IMG/VR virus record: IMGVR_UViG_3300013101_000044
Span: 1 to 33,789 of that record
Reading direction: 5' to 3' (one strand)
From: a virus
Length of the DNA: 33,789 nucleotides
Shown here piece by piece: positions 1-8,838 of this stretch. The notes beneath the pieces were generated by a model. It did not search any database, was not told the origin of the DNA, and saw only the letters and a list, made by a program, of their open reading frames with translations. The first letter of the stretch is position 1. Each line of letters begins with the position of its first letter. Made by a program: the position numbers and the translations under genes.

Positions 1-1116
1 ATCATATGGTCTTATATCGGCAGAACCTGTTGATATTTTGGCCAAGCCTATTAATTTATAAGTTGCACCTACAATTAAGTCACTTCCAAGATACGTGGTG
101 TTAAACCGACCTAACGCCCCAGACTCATTATCAACATAAGTGATTTTAACTCCACCATCATCATCATCTATAGTGTTTGTTCCTGATACCACCCATTGGC
201 TTGCAGTCGCATCTGATATCTTCTCAACCCCATCAGTAACATCCCAACTATACCCCTCAATCCCATTCCACGAGTGACCAAAGACACTACTTAGCTCATA
301 TGGATTGCCTGTGATTCCTGCCCATGTCACCGGAGGCATACCTGCGTAATCAGCTAGGCATGTGATATCTGTTGAGTTTTGTGCTAGGGAGTTACTGTAG
401 ATTATTGTTCCGTCTTGTCGCTTGATGACTAGGTTGGAGAGATTTACGTTGTTGAGTATAAGACTAGGAACACTGCTCGACCCTACAAATAATTCATCAA
501 GAATCATTACGGTCTGAGTACCAGAAGAAACGTTGTTAACTAGAACTCCATCTAAAAGTATATTATATAAAGTACCTGACCAGACTATACTTAAAGTATG
601 TTTTCCTATAGCTATTGATTCAGTTGCACTTGTATAAGCAGTAAGTCCGCTACCGTTAGAAATAATAGTGATAATTTCATTTTCTAATGCTCCGGTAGTA
701 GACCCAAGACGTACACCAGTACCAGCATTGTCAGAGTCAATATGTAAAGGTTCCATCCCTGCCGTACCGTTATCAATAGCAACCTTATTATAAAACTCAA
801 TCTCAAGAGTCCACACTTCTGCATTCAGGTGCTCGTATCCAGCGAGGTCAACTGTACCATAGCTTGATCCGTCTGATTCCCAGGAGACTGCCTTAGTCGC
901 AACATGAGTGCCTGTGGCAGCTAGGTCTTTTAGTTGGGATTCGTCTGAAATCCAGGTGTCTTTCCACCATGCTTTTGCGCCTGTCAGACAGATCTTAAGC
1001 TCCGCCACAGCTTGCGTTCTTCTTTTCTTGCGTATGCGCCATAACGCCCACGCCATTCGATTTCTTGCCAACTTGTTTTTGCCCCAGTTAGGTCTAGGCT
1101 TTACTGAGTAACCCAT
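1..1116 (-). CDS. Tail fibre / receptor-binding protein with LamG-like fold (partial)
   Basis: The frame is open from an ATG at 1116-1114 to the window edge: 372 codons with no stop, so the C-terminus is missing. The start follows a near-perfect SD (AAAGGAGGTAG, about 6 bases upstream). The first 60 residues are basic and Trp-rich, with WALWRIRKKRRTQ near residue 23. Residues of about 75-250 alternate short beta-type stretches (WTLEIEFYNK, HTLSIVWSGTLYNILLDG, LILNNVNLSNLVIKRQDG), the pattern of concanavalin A/LamG-like jelly rolls that phages use for glycan binding. It is the last virion gene visible, 34 bases after the 490-residue fibre gene, where receptor-binding genes usually sit. The fold is inferred from pattern only. 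It could also be a structural tail-tip decoration protein. Confidence 0.7.
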   Translation of the reverse strand, partial: MGYSVKPRPNWGKNKLARNRMAWALWRIRKKRRTQAVAELKICLTGAKAWWKDTWISDESQLKDLAATGTHVATKAVSWESDGSSYGTVDLAGYEHLNAEVWTLEIEFYNKVAIDNGTAGMEPLHIDSDNAGTGVRLGSTTGALENEIITIISNGSGLTAYTSATESIAIGKHTLSIVWSGTLYNILLDGVLVNNVSSGTQTVMILDELFVGSSSVPSLILNNVNLSNLVIKRQDGTIIYSNSLAQNSTDITCLADYAGMPPVTWAGITGNPYELSSVFGHSWNGIEGYSWDVTDGVEKISDATASQWVVSGTNTIDDDDGGVKITYVDNESGALGRFNTTYLGSDLIVGATYKLIGLAKISTGSADIRPYD

Positions 1117-1150
1117 GAAGACTACCTCCTTTCGGGATGGATTTTATAGC

Positions 1151-2623
1151 TTATGCTATCGCAATTGACTCAAGGTCAAAAGAAAGATTTGTTACTGTAA
1201 ATATTGTAAAAATTTCATCTGACTTATATCGGACAATGTACTCATGCCCTGCCTCTAATTCTGTAGGAAATGAAAAAGATCTACTAGATTCTTCTGTGCT
1301 TCTGGCTATGGTCACTACATACACACCATGTTCTTCTGAATCCGTTACGTCCCATATCTGAATCGACACATATCTCGCAGATGTGAGTGAATTGGTCAAT
1401 AGCGAGATGCTCGCTGTGGCTCTGTACCAACCGCTATTAGGAACTTCGATGGTGCCTGCAGTTACGTCAACAACGGCGTTAATACTTACTTCATTATCGT
1501 ATTCAGTGAAATTCTGATAAGAGGAGGAGATCGCAGCATACGTTGGGACGCCGTAGATGTAACCAAATACTGGAGGCAATGTGACGTTGTTTTCTATCTC
1601 TAACTGCAATGCTCCGTTTGCGCCTGTAACTAACACGCCTCCAATTTGAGTTGCTATGAGTGGTCGTGTTATTGTATAACCGCCTGGAATCGTGTCTGAT
1701 AAGAATAATGTAACACCTGGACTGTACCCATTTAAATCTACGTCATTAACTCTTCCTTGAACAGTTATAAAGCCTTCGGCATTATCTACTATATCGTGGG
1801 TGGCAATCCCTGCTACTAACGCGTTAAAGAAAGTATCAGCTAACGCTAATGCTACCGTGGGAAGAGTGGACAAGGCGTCCACCCCTGTAGGCTTAACAGC
1901 CGAACCATTAGGGATAGTAGCTCCTGTCTTGTTGATGATTCTTACAAGCGTTTCTTGTCCAAGATTCCAAGTAACATCAGGAATATCGGTATACAGCGCT
2001 AAACCTTTAGTGGCATCATCATAGAAGATCTTTCCTTCGTAGTATGCAGGAGGAGTTAACTGTGGATTGAAGATTATTGGATCTGCATTCAGATAAGGCA
2101 CTCTTAAATCAATTTCTGCTTGTTGCGGCGTTGAAACGGCTTTGTCGTCATCAGCTGTATTATCAACATTCCCTAAGCCAATATCAGTTTTTGTATGCGT
2201 ATGATTGCCTTCTGAAACGGCACCTACAATTGTACCAAAGTTCTTATTGAAGGCTGTATTTTTAACGCCAATACCATCTTCCTTCTGATTCCAATTAGTG
2301 ATTTGGGCCGTAGAAACAAATCTGGCCAACGAGGTCTCAGTTATTGTAGAAGTCGCCTGTACCCCTGTGTGACTCCCCCTCGCAAACACATCTGCGGCTA
2401 TGGCTTGAGGATTGTACACCGTCTCCCATCCGACAAAAAGCTCGTCAACATAAGACTTTGTAACTGGGTCAAATGGTAGGGTAGGGGTAAAATTCACCGT
2501 ATTCCCCTTCACTAGAACTTGTGAAGCCTCTAGTTTCAGGGAATACAACTCAGACGTTTGGGAGTTGATCTTCCCTCTGTGGATGCCGTTAGACTCACCA
2601 TTAATTAGTTCTTGATATGCCAT
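1151..2623 (-). CDS. Tail fibre protein
   Basis: 490 residues, starting at an ATG preceded by AAGGAGAG. The N-terminal third contains GLGNVDNTADDDKAVST (about residues 146-162), a segment that recurs in phage tail fibres and collar-type fibre shafts, preceded by SEGNHTHTKTDI. The middle (about 220-350) has short beta-rich repeats and the C-terminal 120 residues (from about VFGYIYGVPTYA) look like a C1q/TNF-like beta-sandwich knob (FTEYDNEVSINAVVDV, GWYRATASISL, ARYVSIQIWDV). This layout of shaft followed by a trimeric knob is typical of host-recognition fibres. It lies between two other fibre-like genes. The C1q-like knob is inferred from pattern, not from an alignment. Confidence 0.75.
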   Translation of the reverse strand: MAYQELINGESNGIHRGKINSQTSELYSLKLEASQVLVKGNTVNFTPTLPFDPVTKSYVDELFVGWETVYNPQAIAADVFARGSHTGVQATSTITETSLARFVSTAQITNWNQKEDGIGVKNTAFNKNFGTIVGAVSEGNHTHTKTDIGLGNVDNTADDDKAVSTPQQAEIDLRVPYLNADPIIFNPQLTPPAYYEGKIFYDDATKGLALYTDIPDVTWNLGQETLVRIINKTGATIPNGSAVKPTGVDALSTLPTVALALADTFFNALVAGIATHDIVDNAEGFITVQGRVNDVDLNGYSPGVTLFLSDTIPGGYTITRPLIATQIGGVLVTGANGALQLEIENNVTLPPVFGYIYGVPTYAAISSSYQNFTEYDNEVSINAVVDVTAGTIEVPNSGWYRATASISLLTNSLTSARYVSIQIWDVTDSEEHGVYVVTIARSTEESSRSFSFPTELEAGHEYIVRYKSDEIFTIFTVTNLSFDLESIAIA

Positions 2624-2632
2624 TTTCTCTCC

Positions 2633-3979
2633 TTACAGCTCTGCGTCAAGAGTAACATCTGTGTTAAACTCTCCGATGCCTGGCGTACTGGTTTTTTCTG
2701 CCGAAAGTGTGAGATGATATGGAAGGGCTTCTACAAGCGTTGGATTGCCTGTTAACCCAACTTGTGTCGCTTCTATTAATACGTCAGGAGCTTGTATCAT
2801 CTCGTTGTAAGCAAATGTAAAATACCACTCATAAGCGGAAGTTGCAGCGCTATAAAACCTAGATCTGAGGGTAGACAAAGACACACGGTACTTATGGCAT
2901 TCCCTCTTTATCTCCAAAAGAGCCGGACGTAGCACAGATAATTCTCTTTTATTTGCTGTTTCATACACTTGATACTCAGCAATATCAAAGGTTCCACTCT
3001 GTTGCCCCAAAGTATTGGTAACTGAATCGAAATCTGAACCAGCATCAAAATATATATCGAGTGTAAAATAACTAAGATCCCCGAGGGTCTTTCCTGCGTT
3101 ATTAGGTACATCAAAGAACGCTTTATACTTGGCCCAGGTTGCTGTTAACGCGATAGTTTCAATTTCTACTGCATAATCGCCAGCGGTGCCGCCATCGCCG
3201 TATACTTTTGAGTAGCTTAAAGAGATATCTTTAGAAGAGTCCGCCTTAGCATAAAAAATAACTGCGATCTGCTTACCAGCGAATCTACTTATATCGAGTA
3301 ATCTTGTCTTTTTGAAAACTCTATTTGCGCTACCTGCCACAGATGTTACAACAGTTCTTGAAAAATGCTTTGGATTCCCAGGCACGTCTGTCTGCCCTGG
3401 CGTAAAGTCCTGCATACTATGGACTTTTGTTGAACCTGTATTCAAGTTTTTAAACCTGTTGTCAGAACCATACCCACTTGATGTTTGAGTTATCGCGTAC
3501 TCCCAAAGATCGAAGGTTCCATTAAGCGCCATGTTTTCAACAAAAGGTTCAGTTGTTCCTATTTCATAGGCGCGTAAATCAGAAACTCTAACCATTTCTC
3601 CGCTTTCATCGCTATCAGCGATACCAAGAAGGGTATAATCTCCAATAGGTTGGCTTATTGAAATACTAGCTACTCCAGACGAATTTATGTAAATAAAGTT
3701 CATCACTGTTTCGCCAGCTGCAGCAAAAGCCATTGTAAGCGTCCCAGCGCCAAAGTCATATGATACGTCCGCAACCTGCGCTCTTCCGAGACTGTAGGCG
3801 ATTAAAGTACCGGAACCTCCGTAAGAGAGAGCACCCCCCGTGAAGATAAAGTTACGCATCATCATTTGTTTTTCAACAACATCCTTTATGGTCTGGTTTC
3901 TATGCCAATCAACGTCCCAATTACACTCTCCGGAATCAGGATTTGAAAGTTTCAAATTTGTTGTGTAAGTCCTTCCCAT
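2633..3979 (-). CDS. Tail fibre / carbohydrate-binding-module protein
   Basis: 448 residues from the ATG at 3979-3977. I chose this start rather than the in-frame ATG 39 bases further upstream, because GGGAGGTG lies 7 bases before it and the longer version would overlap the preceding gene. Residues of about 150-350 (ENMALNGTFDLWEY, FSRTVVTSVAG, GKQIAVIFYAKAD, WAKYKAFFDVPN, LDIYFDAGSDF) read like a phage CBM-type beta-sandwich: it opens with the N-G-x-F/W-x-x-W signature and has the YxKAD strand common in fibre-tip binding modules. The last 100 residues (LRPALLEIKRECHKYRVSL) match the usual continuation of such proteins. Probable role: binding surface glycans at the tail tip. No enzyme motif was seen. 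Confidence 0.7.
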   Translation of the reverse strand: MGRTYTTNLKLSNPDSGECNWDVDWHRNQTIKDVVEKQMMMRNFIFTGGALSYGGSGTLIAYSLGRAQVADVSYDFGAGTLTMAFAAAGETVMNFIYINSSGVASISISQPIGDYTLLGIADSDESGEMVRVSDLRAYEIGTTEPFVENMALNGTFDLWEYAITQTSSGYGSDNRFKNLNTGSTKVHSMQDFTPGQTDVPGNPKHFSRTVVTSVAGSANRVFKKTRLLDISRFAGKQIAVIFYAKADSSKDISLSYSKVYGDGGTAGDYAVEIETIALTATWAKYKAFFDVPNNAGKTLGDLSYFTLDIYFDAGSDFDSVTNTLGQQSGTFDIAEYQVYETANKRELSVLRPALLEIKRECHKYRVSLSTLRSRFYSAATSAYEWYFTFAYNEMIQAPDVLIEATQVGLTGNPTLVEALPYHLTLSAEKTSTPGIGEFNTDVTLDAEL

Positions 3980-3996
3980 TACAATGCACCTCCCTA

Positions 3997-4458
3997 TTAA
4001 TTGATGCTCAGAGTCCAAGTGAGGGTTAAGCTGTCGCTTACGCCTTTATTCTTAACAGGAAAAGTAGTTCGAGCTAACATCGTTCCAGCGCTAGCTGCAT
4101 TAAATATCCCAGCTTCTGTAATCGCTCCAGTGCCTTCTCCAGCGGGCCAAGAAGTGACATAAATCACTTTGTTCGCGTCTCCTCCCACTCCTTGATCTTT
4201 AGAGGTAAATGCCTTCCTATTAAGCTCCGTTTGAAGTGCTGTATCCGTAAGGGCTTGCGCCGTTGCTCCAGTACCTATAGCCATATGGGACATACTGCCC
4301 TGCAATAATCCCGCCAGCTGATCCGCAACATGCTCCTTTCCTGCTGTCACAACCATATTGTGGTGTGTTCTGGATTTAATCTTGCCATCAGGCCCGCGCA
4401 GCGTTGCAACTACTATTCCGCTTGTGGTGATTCCATCTTGTAAGCCGTTCTGTTTCAT
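3997..4458 (-). CDS. Tail-tip/fibre-associated protein
   Basis: 153 residues with SD AGAGGAA before the ATG. It carries a recognisable set of segments: MVVTAGKEHVADQLAG (about 35-50), MAIGTGATAQALTDTALQTEL (about 58-78), and ITEAGIFNAASAGTMLARTTF (about 113-133). Small proteins with this pattern occur in many phages next to tail-fibre genes and are usually annotated as tail-fibre-like or hypothetical. Its position between the 1332-residue tail-tip protein and the fibre genes supports a virion or fibre-assembly role. The exact function is not known to me. Confidence 0.6.
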   Translation of the reverse strand: MKQNGLQDGITTSGIVVATLRGPDGKIKSRTHHNMVVTAGKEHVADQLAGLLQGSMSHMAIGTGATAQALTDTALQTELNRKAFTSKDQGVGGDANKVIYVTSWPAGEGTGAITEAGIFNAASAGTMLARTTFPVKNKGVSDSLTLTWTLSIN

Positions 4459-4471
4459 CTTTTTTCCTCTC

Positions 4472-7400
4472 TTAAGAAATTTTTCTTAATGAAATTTTTG
4501 ATACGTACCCTTCAAACCCTGTTTGTGCTTGAATTCTAAATCGACCACTAGTGTCAGTGGGTGTTAGATCATAGTAGACCCAACCTGATGTACTACTTTG
4601 AATATAAACATCACCTAACAAGACTCTGTAGTTTCCTAACATTCTTGTTACAAAGAGTGTTGCTCTATATGTTTCTCCCGCCTCATATGGGACATCGAAT
4701 TGTCTTAAGGATGTTGTCGCTCCCAAACCATAAGAGCAGTAGGCAATTCGATCTAAACTAAGAATCCAAGGAGGATCAAAAGTCCAATATTTTTCACCCC
4801 ATACAAAATTACCGTCAATGAGGAGATCTCCACAATCTGCTATTCCTAAATCTCCAAACGTAGTAATTCCTAAACCATCACCAATCGAGGAACATCCAAA
4901 CCCATCAGAAGCTATTAAAGTATCTTCTGCTAGAACGGCTTCGTCAATTCCAGTCTCTGTCAAAATTAGGAGTTGGTCTGTCAAGGCTGTATTTTCGCTT
5001 TCATCGTTAGTTAAGTTTGTTTTTGATCCAAAAGGAATTTCGCAATTTGGCGCTCCAAAACCGCAGGAACCCATACACAATTTATGATCTAAACCAAACT
5101 GAATACCCAAAGATATAGCGTCCTCTAAGATAAGGTTGAAATCAGAAACAATGTCGTCTATCATCTCCACATCTCCACTTATTGCTGGATTGAATTTGAT
5201 TCTACATGATAAGTAGTCTGAGGGGCTTACACTGTCTATCACGTCAGTTGTATCTACAAACGACAATGCGTCTTCGAGCACGGCGCTATCGCCTAAAAAT
5301 GAGTCCAATCCCAAGTCTATCTCCAGGATGTCATTCATTACCACGGCCTCTAGTTCTGCGCCTTGATCGTCCCTTATGGGCGCGCCTATAGGAAGCCATA
5401 ATGCGTTTGGTCGGACGGACTGAGCTACGAAAGAGAGGGTATTTATTTGGTTGTTCTTTCCTGATCCGAAAACTCTAGCCAATTCTTTAACGGAGACAGG
5501 GAGTTTATTTAGCGACTGAAATTTAAAAGTAGAGACGGTTATGTAATCTTCCTTTTCAATGTCGTAACTGTCTAAATACCCACGAAAACTGTAGTAGGTA
5601 ACACTCTCTCCCAATAACCAAAGATAAAAATGTGCGAGATTGTTGGCCATTGACGGAAGGGAAGTTTCATCATCAACCGCTGATGGAATATCTTCATCAA
5701 TATCATAAGGATCTCTTACAAGATCGAAAAGCCATTGCTCTGGCTTTACTCTTTCTCCATGTTTCAAAATACTAGCTGCGTCGCTTACATAGGAAGTTCG
5801 TTGATATTTGCCTGCTCCTTCAGCGTCTGACAATCTATCAATCGTGTGGAAGAGATCAATTTTATTCACTATGTCGGCTACTGGACTACGTTTTGCTGAA
5901 AACGAGGCTAATTGGATTTGATCGGTGTTAAGATCCTTTGCTATAAGCCAATCATCAGTTTTACGCAATACGACTAATTTAGCTTTGCCGTTCTGCCACA
6001 GTAATTTTGACCTAGTCTGCCAGGTGATTTTCTGAATAGCAGCTTTTACTGACAAACCGCCGTCTATAACCCCGTCTAATCTATAATAATGAAAATCAAA
6101 CCAAGCTGCAGCCTCTTCAAACAAAGCGCCCTCGGGTACGACTGAAGTTTGCCCTGTGTCTGTCCATATGTCTGTATCATCCCATATGTCTGTATCATCC
6201 CAATAAGGACTATTACGATATACAGAGTCTAGCATAGATTCAGGTACGCCCGCTTTCTCTGTTAGTAGGTATTGTATTACAGCGTCTGGACGATTCTCTA
6301 TTACATTATTTGTGACGGAACAGGTAATTTCATCTGTTGTCTTAACTTCTCTCTGTCGATATTCAACCTCAAAACCGATATAAGTGACTATTATCTCTAC
6401 GTCTTCTGGGGCGGCGGAAGTCCAATAAGTAAGCTTAACTCTACGCCCAAGCCCGCCATTACTCATCCAACTCCAGTCAATTTTCTCTAAGTGATCCGTC
6501 ACATCAAATCTCTGAGCAACTGACCTGGAGGCATTCTCTTTTAGCGTGGTTATTAAATGTCTGTTAATCGGATCGCCCAGAAGGTCAAGCTCGATCAATG
6601 GTGCAACGTCATCTATTCCTTTACTAATAGGTTGGTTGTTACTATCTAGTAACTGGTTTAGTACTTCTGACGCCTTATCGTTCGCAGGATCAATATCCGC
6701 TTTAACTGATGTAGTAAAGAAATCAACACCGCTTTTATAAGTTGTGGTGAGCGTAAGTTCAACAAGCTTTACATTACCTCCAATAGCCTCTCTAGCTCCG
6801 TATCGAATTGAAAGGGAGGACACAAAAGAAGTTAAGTTGAAGGTTTGATCTACTGTTTTAGATCCACTCCATACAGGATTGTTGCCAGGAATATACAGTT
6901 CGACATAAGAGACAGCTTGATTAATAAACTGAATTCTCACCTTTTGTGCTATTATGGACGACAAATAGTGTGAAGCGTAGTAGTAGGTTCTTAGCGTGCT
7001 TCCAGTGCCTGGCGTGATAGTTATTGGAAGCCCAGTCGTGGAACCGTCCACATATTCTGCCCCTGCTGCGGAGGAAGTATGAAGATGTTGAGGATTGACC
7101 GTCAATAACGACGGATCTTTATTGTCATGATCATGACCTTCGCCATCCTCGTGATCGTGTTCATGGTCGATATCGACCTCGCCGCCCATATCAAAAATAT
7201 CTTTTTCGTTTGGTCTATTCAACCAACCAAGGATTACAGGTACTCCATCTATAGTTACGTATACGCCATCATTTTTATACGCCTTTGTAGCCCAATGATC
7301 TACTCTCAAAAAGACGTTAACAATTTGTCCCTTATCGGTAACTTCATCTGTCTGTAACAAGGCTAATACGTCCCTCACAGAACCGTAAAGGGATTGTCTA

Positions 7401-8470
7401 GTAATAATAGCGCCTAAAGCTTTATCCTCTATGTTGTACGCGTAGCTAGGATACAGTGCTGTATTTAATGCATCAGGTGAATCAAAGTACTCTTCTCTTG
7501 TCCTTGCACCTTTTGAATAGTCAGTAAAAAGAGGTTGTGCTTGAAACACAATCTTAGCAGGATTCAATTCAGGAAATACATCAAAGTCAATTGTTGGTGC
7601 TTGGCCTTTTACTTTTACATCGTCTATACTAGTAATTGGCCCTTGCCCTACAATATACTCAACAGTCGTTTGTGCTTGGATGATCTCAGACCCATCAGTA
7701 TGATCGCTCCTCTCAGTATTAAAGAGTCCACGCGCGACTACCTCAAAATAATCCGCTGTACGAGTAGTGTATTCTATTATTTCATCGTCAATCTGGAGAA
7801 AGCCCGCAGGTGTAGAAAAGCTCAGCTTGTCAAGATCAGCATTTGCGTAAACTCTTGTTGGATTCTTAAGAATTGAACCTAACATTGAGGTTACTGGAGG
7901 CTTCTTTGAGCATAAACAGCTTACTTCTCCTGCTTCTCCAATAATCAAAGAGATTGGTTTATTAACGTCCCTACTTAGTGCATTTGGAAACTTCTCTCTT
8001 GTTAAGTACTCCCCTACCTGCGCATAATAACGCATGTTAGACGTTATTAATTCAATATCAATAAGTGCGCTTGCTTCATTAAATTCAAGAGGATCCTGGA
8101 TAGTGAACTCGCCAATAAATGCGAATTCTTCAAAAGACAAGCCTTCAAAACCTTGATAGATATCAACAAACACACTTATTGGATCTTCGTAAAAGAAATA
8201 GTCTGTAAAAGGCTTAGGACTTGTTCCGTTCCATAATGTTACAGTGAGTTGCATTGTAGAGCTGATAGCGTTCTCGGCGCCAACCGTTGTAAGATTCCCC
8301 CAACTCTCTACCAAGCCTTGATACAGTTGTCCGTTAATTACGATATCTCTATCGCTAATAAAAACGTCACCTACGTCCACAGACTCAAAGTGAAAAATCA
8401 TCACTTGAATCGGCTTACGACGCTTTTGAACCATTGCTGCCAAAAAGGCTGGAGTTAAGTCAGTTCTCAT
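4472..8470 (-). CDS. Large tail tip / central baseplate hub protein
   Basis: 1332 residues, the largest gene in the window; its ATG overlaps the stop of the preceding tail gene (ATGA). The N-terminal 200 residues (IQVMIFHFESVDVGDVFISDRDIVINGQLY, IGEFTIQDPLEFNEASALIDIELITSN) resemble tail-tip proteins that attach to the distal tail. The centre (about 680-1000) holds hub-like strands and NLAHFYLWLLGE. A His/Asp/Glu-rich segment (about 432-450, DHEHDHEDGEGHDHD) could bind metal. A short tandem repeat (DDTDIWDDTDIW) lies near 756-767. Cysteines cluster near 184-186 (CLC) and 1129-1141 (CMGSCGFGAPNC). The last 110 residues (WTFDPPWILSLDR, AGETYRATLFVTRM) look like a beta-sandwich binding module. 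The role as tail tip is inferred from size and position after the tape measure. Confidence 0.7.
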   Translation of the reverse strand: MRTDLTPAFLAAMVQKRRKPIQVMIFHFESVDVGDVFISDRDIVINGQLYQGLVESWGNLTTVGAENAISSTMQLTVTLWNGTSPKPFTDYFFYEDPISVFVDIYQGFEGLSFEEFAFIGEFTIQDPLEFNEASALIDIELITSNMRYYAQVGEYLTREKFPNALSRDVNKPISLIIGEAGEVSCLCSKKPPVTSMLGSILKNPTRVYANADLDKLSFSTPAGFLQIDDEIIEYTTRTADYFEVVARGLFNTERSDHTDGSEIIQAQTTVEYIVGQGPITSIDDVKVKGQAPTIDFDVFPELNPAKIVFQAQPLFTDYSKGARTREEYFDSPDALNTALYPSYAYNIEDKALGAIITRQSLYGSVRDVLALLQTDEVTDKGQIVNVFLRVDHWATKAYKNDGVYVTIDGVPVILGWLNRPNEKDIFDMGGEVDIDHEHDHEDGEGHDHDNKDPSLLTVNPQHLHTSSAAGAEYVDGSTTGLPITITPGTGSTLRTYYYASHYLSSIIAQKVRIQFINQAVSYVELYIPGNNPVWSGSKTVDQTFNLTSFVSSLSIRYGAREAIGGNVKLVELTLTTTYKSGVDFFTTSVKADIDPANDKASEVLNQLLDSNNQPISKGIDDVAPLIELDLLGDPINRHLITTLKENASRSVAQRFDVTDHLEKIDWSWMSNGGLGRRVKLTYWTSAAPEDVEIIVTYIGFEVEYRQREVKTTDEITCSVTNNVIENRPDAVIQYLLTEKAGVPESMLDSVYRNSPYWDDTDIWDDTDIWTDTGQTSVVPEGALFEEAAAWFDFHYYRLDGVIDGGLSVKAAIQKITWQTRSKLLWQNGKAKLVVLRKTDDWLIAKDLNTDQIQLASFSAKRSPVADIVNKIDLFHTIDRLSDAEGAGKYQRTSYVSDAASILKHGERVKPEQWLFDLVRDPYDIDEDIPSAVDDETSLPSMANNLAHFYLWLLGESVTYYSFRGYLDSYDIEKEDYITVSTFKFQSLNKLPVSVKELARVFGSGKNNQINTLSFVAQSVRPNALWLPIGAPIRDDQGAELEAVVMNDILEIDLGLDSFLGDSAVLEDALSFVDTTDVIDSVSPSDYLSCRIKFNPAISGDVEMIDDIVSDFNLILEDAISLGIQFGLDHKLCMGSCGFGAPNCEIPFGSKTNLTNDESENTALTDQLLILTETGIDEAVLAEDTLIASDGFGCSSIGDGLGITTFGDLGIADCGDLLIDGNFVWGEKYWTFDPPWILSLDRIAYCSYGLGATTSLRQFDVPYEAGETYRATLFVTRMLGNYRVLLGDVYIQSSTSGWVYYDLTPTDTSGRFRIQAQTGFEGYVSKISLRKIS
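4696..4702 (-). other. Start of C-terminal binding-module region of the tail tip (approximate marker)
   Basis: This is only an orientation mark within the 1332-residue gene. Around here the reading changes from Cys/Asp-rich linker sequence (FGCSSIGDGLG, LGIADCGDLL) to aromatic beta-strand sequence (WTFDPPW) typical of an appended carbohydrate-binding module. It is not a separate gene. Confidence 0.2.
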
Positions 8471-8835
8471 ACATATTCCAATTGTAGTCTTCCTGAGTAT
8501 ACTTCAAAACTTGTTTCAGGGAAGTCTATAACACTATCGAGAATAACGACCTCTCCTACAACGCCTCTTTCGTCGGTAAAGTCAAACGAAACCATACCTC
8601 CGTTAGCTACGTTTAAAAACCAGTCAATGAGCGCTAAATAATCAACCTTTGGCATTAAGTTGAAAGCGAGTGTTCGCTTACTAACGTTTACACCAAGATC
8701 CTCCACCTGAAGAACTCCAGCTGCTGTTCTGTCTTGAACCTGGAACAACGCTACAGGTCGCGATGCAGGATAATCCGCAGCTGCTTCAAATTGTAACGTA
8801 GAGGCTCCGGACTCAAATTTCATTAGTGTTGCCAT
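8467..8835 (-). CDS. Minor tail protein (tail tip, distal)
   Basis: 122 residues, SD GAGG about 10 bases before the ATG. The sequence is mostly beta (MKFESGASTLQFEAAADYP, RTLAFNLMPKVDYLALIDWFLNVANGGMVSFDFTDERG). Small proteins of this kind lie between the tape measure and the large tail-tip genes in many siphoviruses and form rings at the distal end of the tail tube (the position of lambda gpM). It has no enzyme signature. The assignment rests on gene order and size; no family was recognised with certainty. The last codons overlap the start of the 1332-residue gene, so the two are probably translated together. Confidence 0.6.
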   Translation of the reverse strand: MATLMKFESGASTLQFEAAADYPASRPVALFQVQDRTAAGVLQVEDLGVNVSKRTLAFNLMPKVDYLALIDWFLNVANGGMVSFDFTDERGVVGEVVILDSVIDFPETSFEVYSGRLQLEYV

Positions 8836-8838
8836 ATA

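Noticed and set aside
908-1111. Plus-strand ORF of 67 codons opposite the first fibre gene
   Set aside because: Antisense shadow of a long open fibre frame; no SD.
7127-7357. Plus-strand hydrophobic ORF within the tail tip gene
   Set aside because: It is the complement of the His/Asp-rich segment; antisense to a well-supported gene and no SD.
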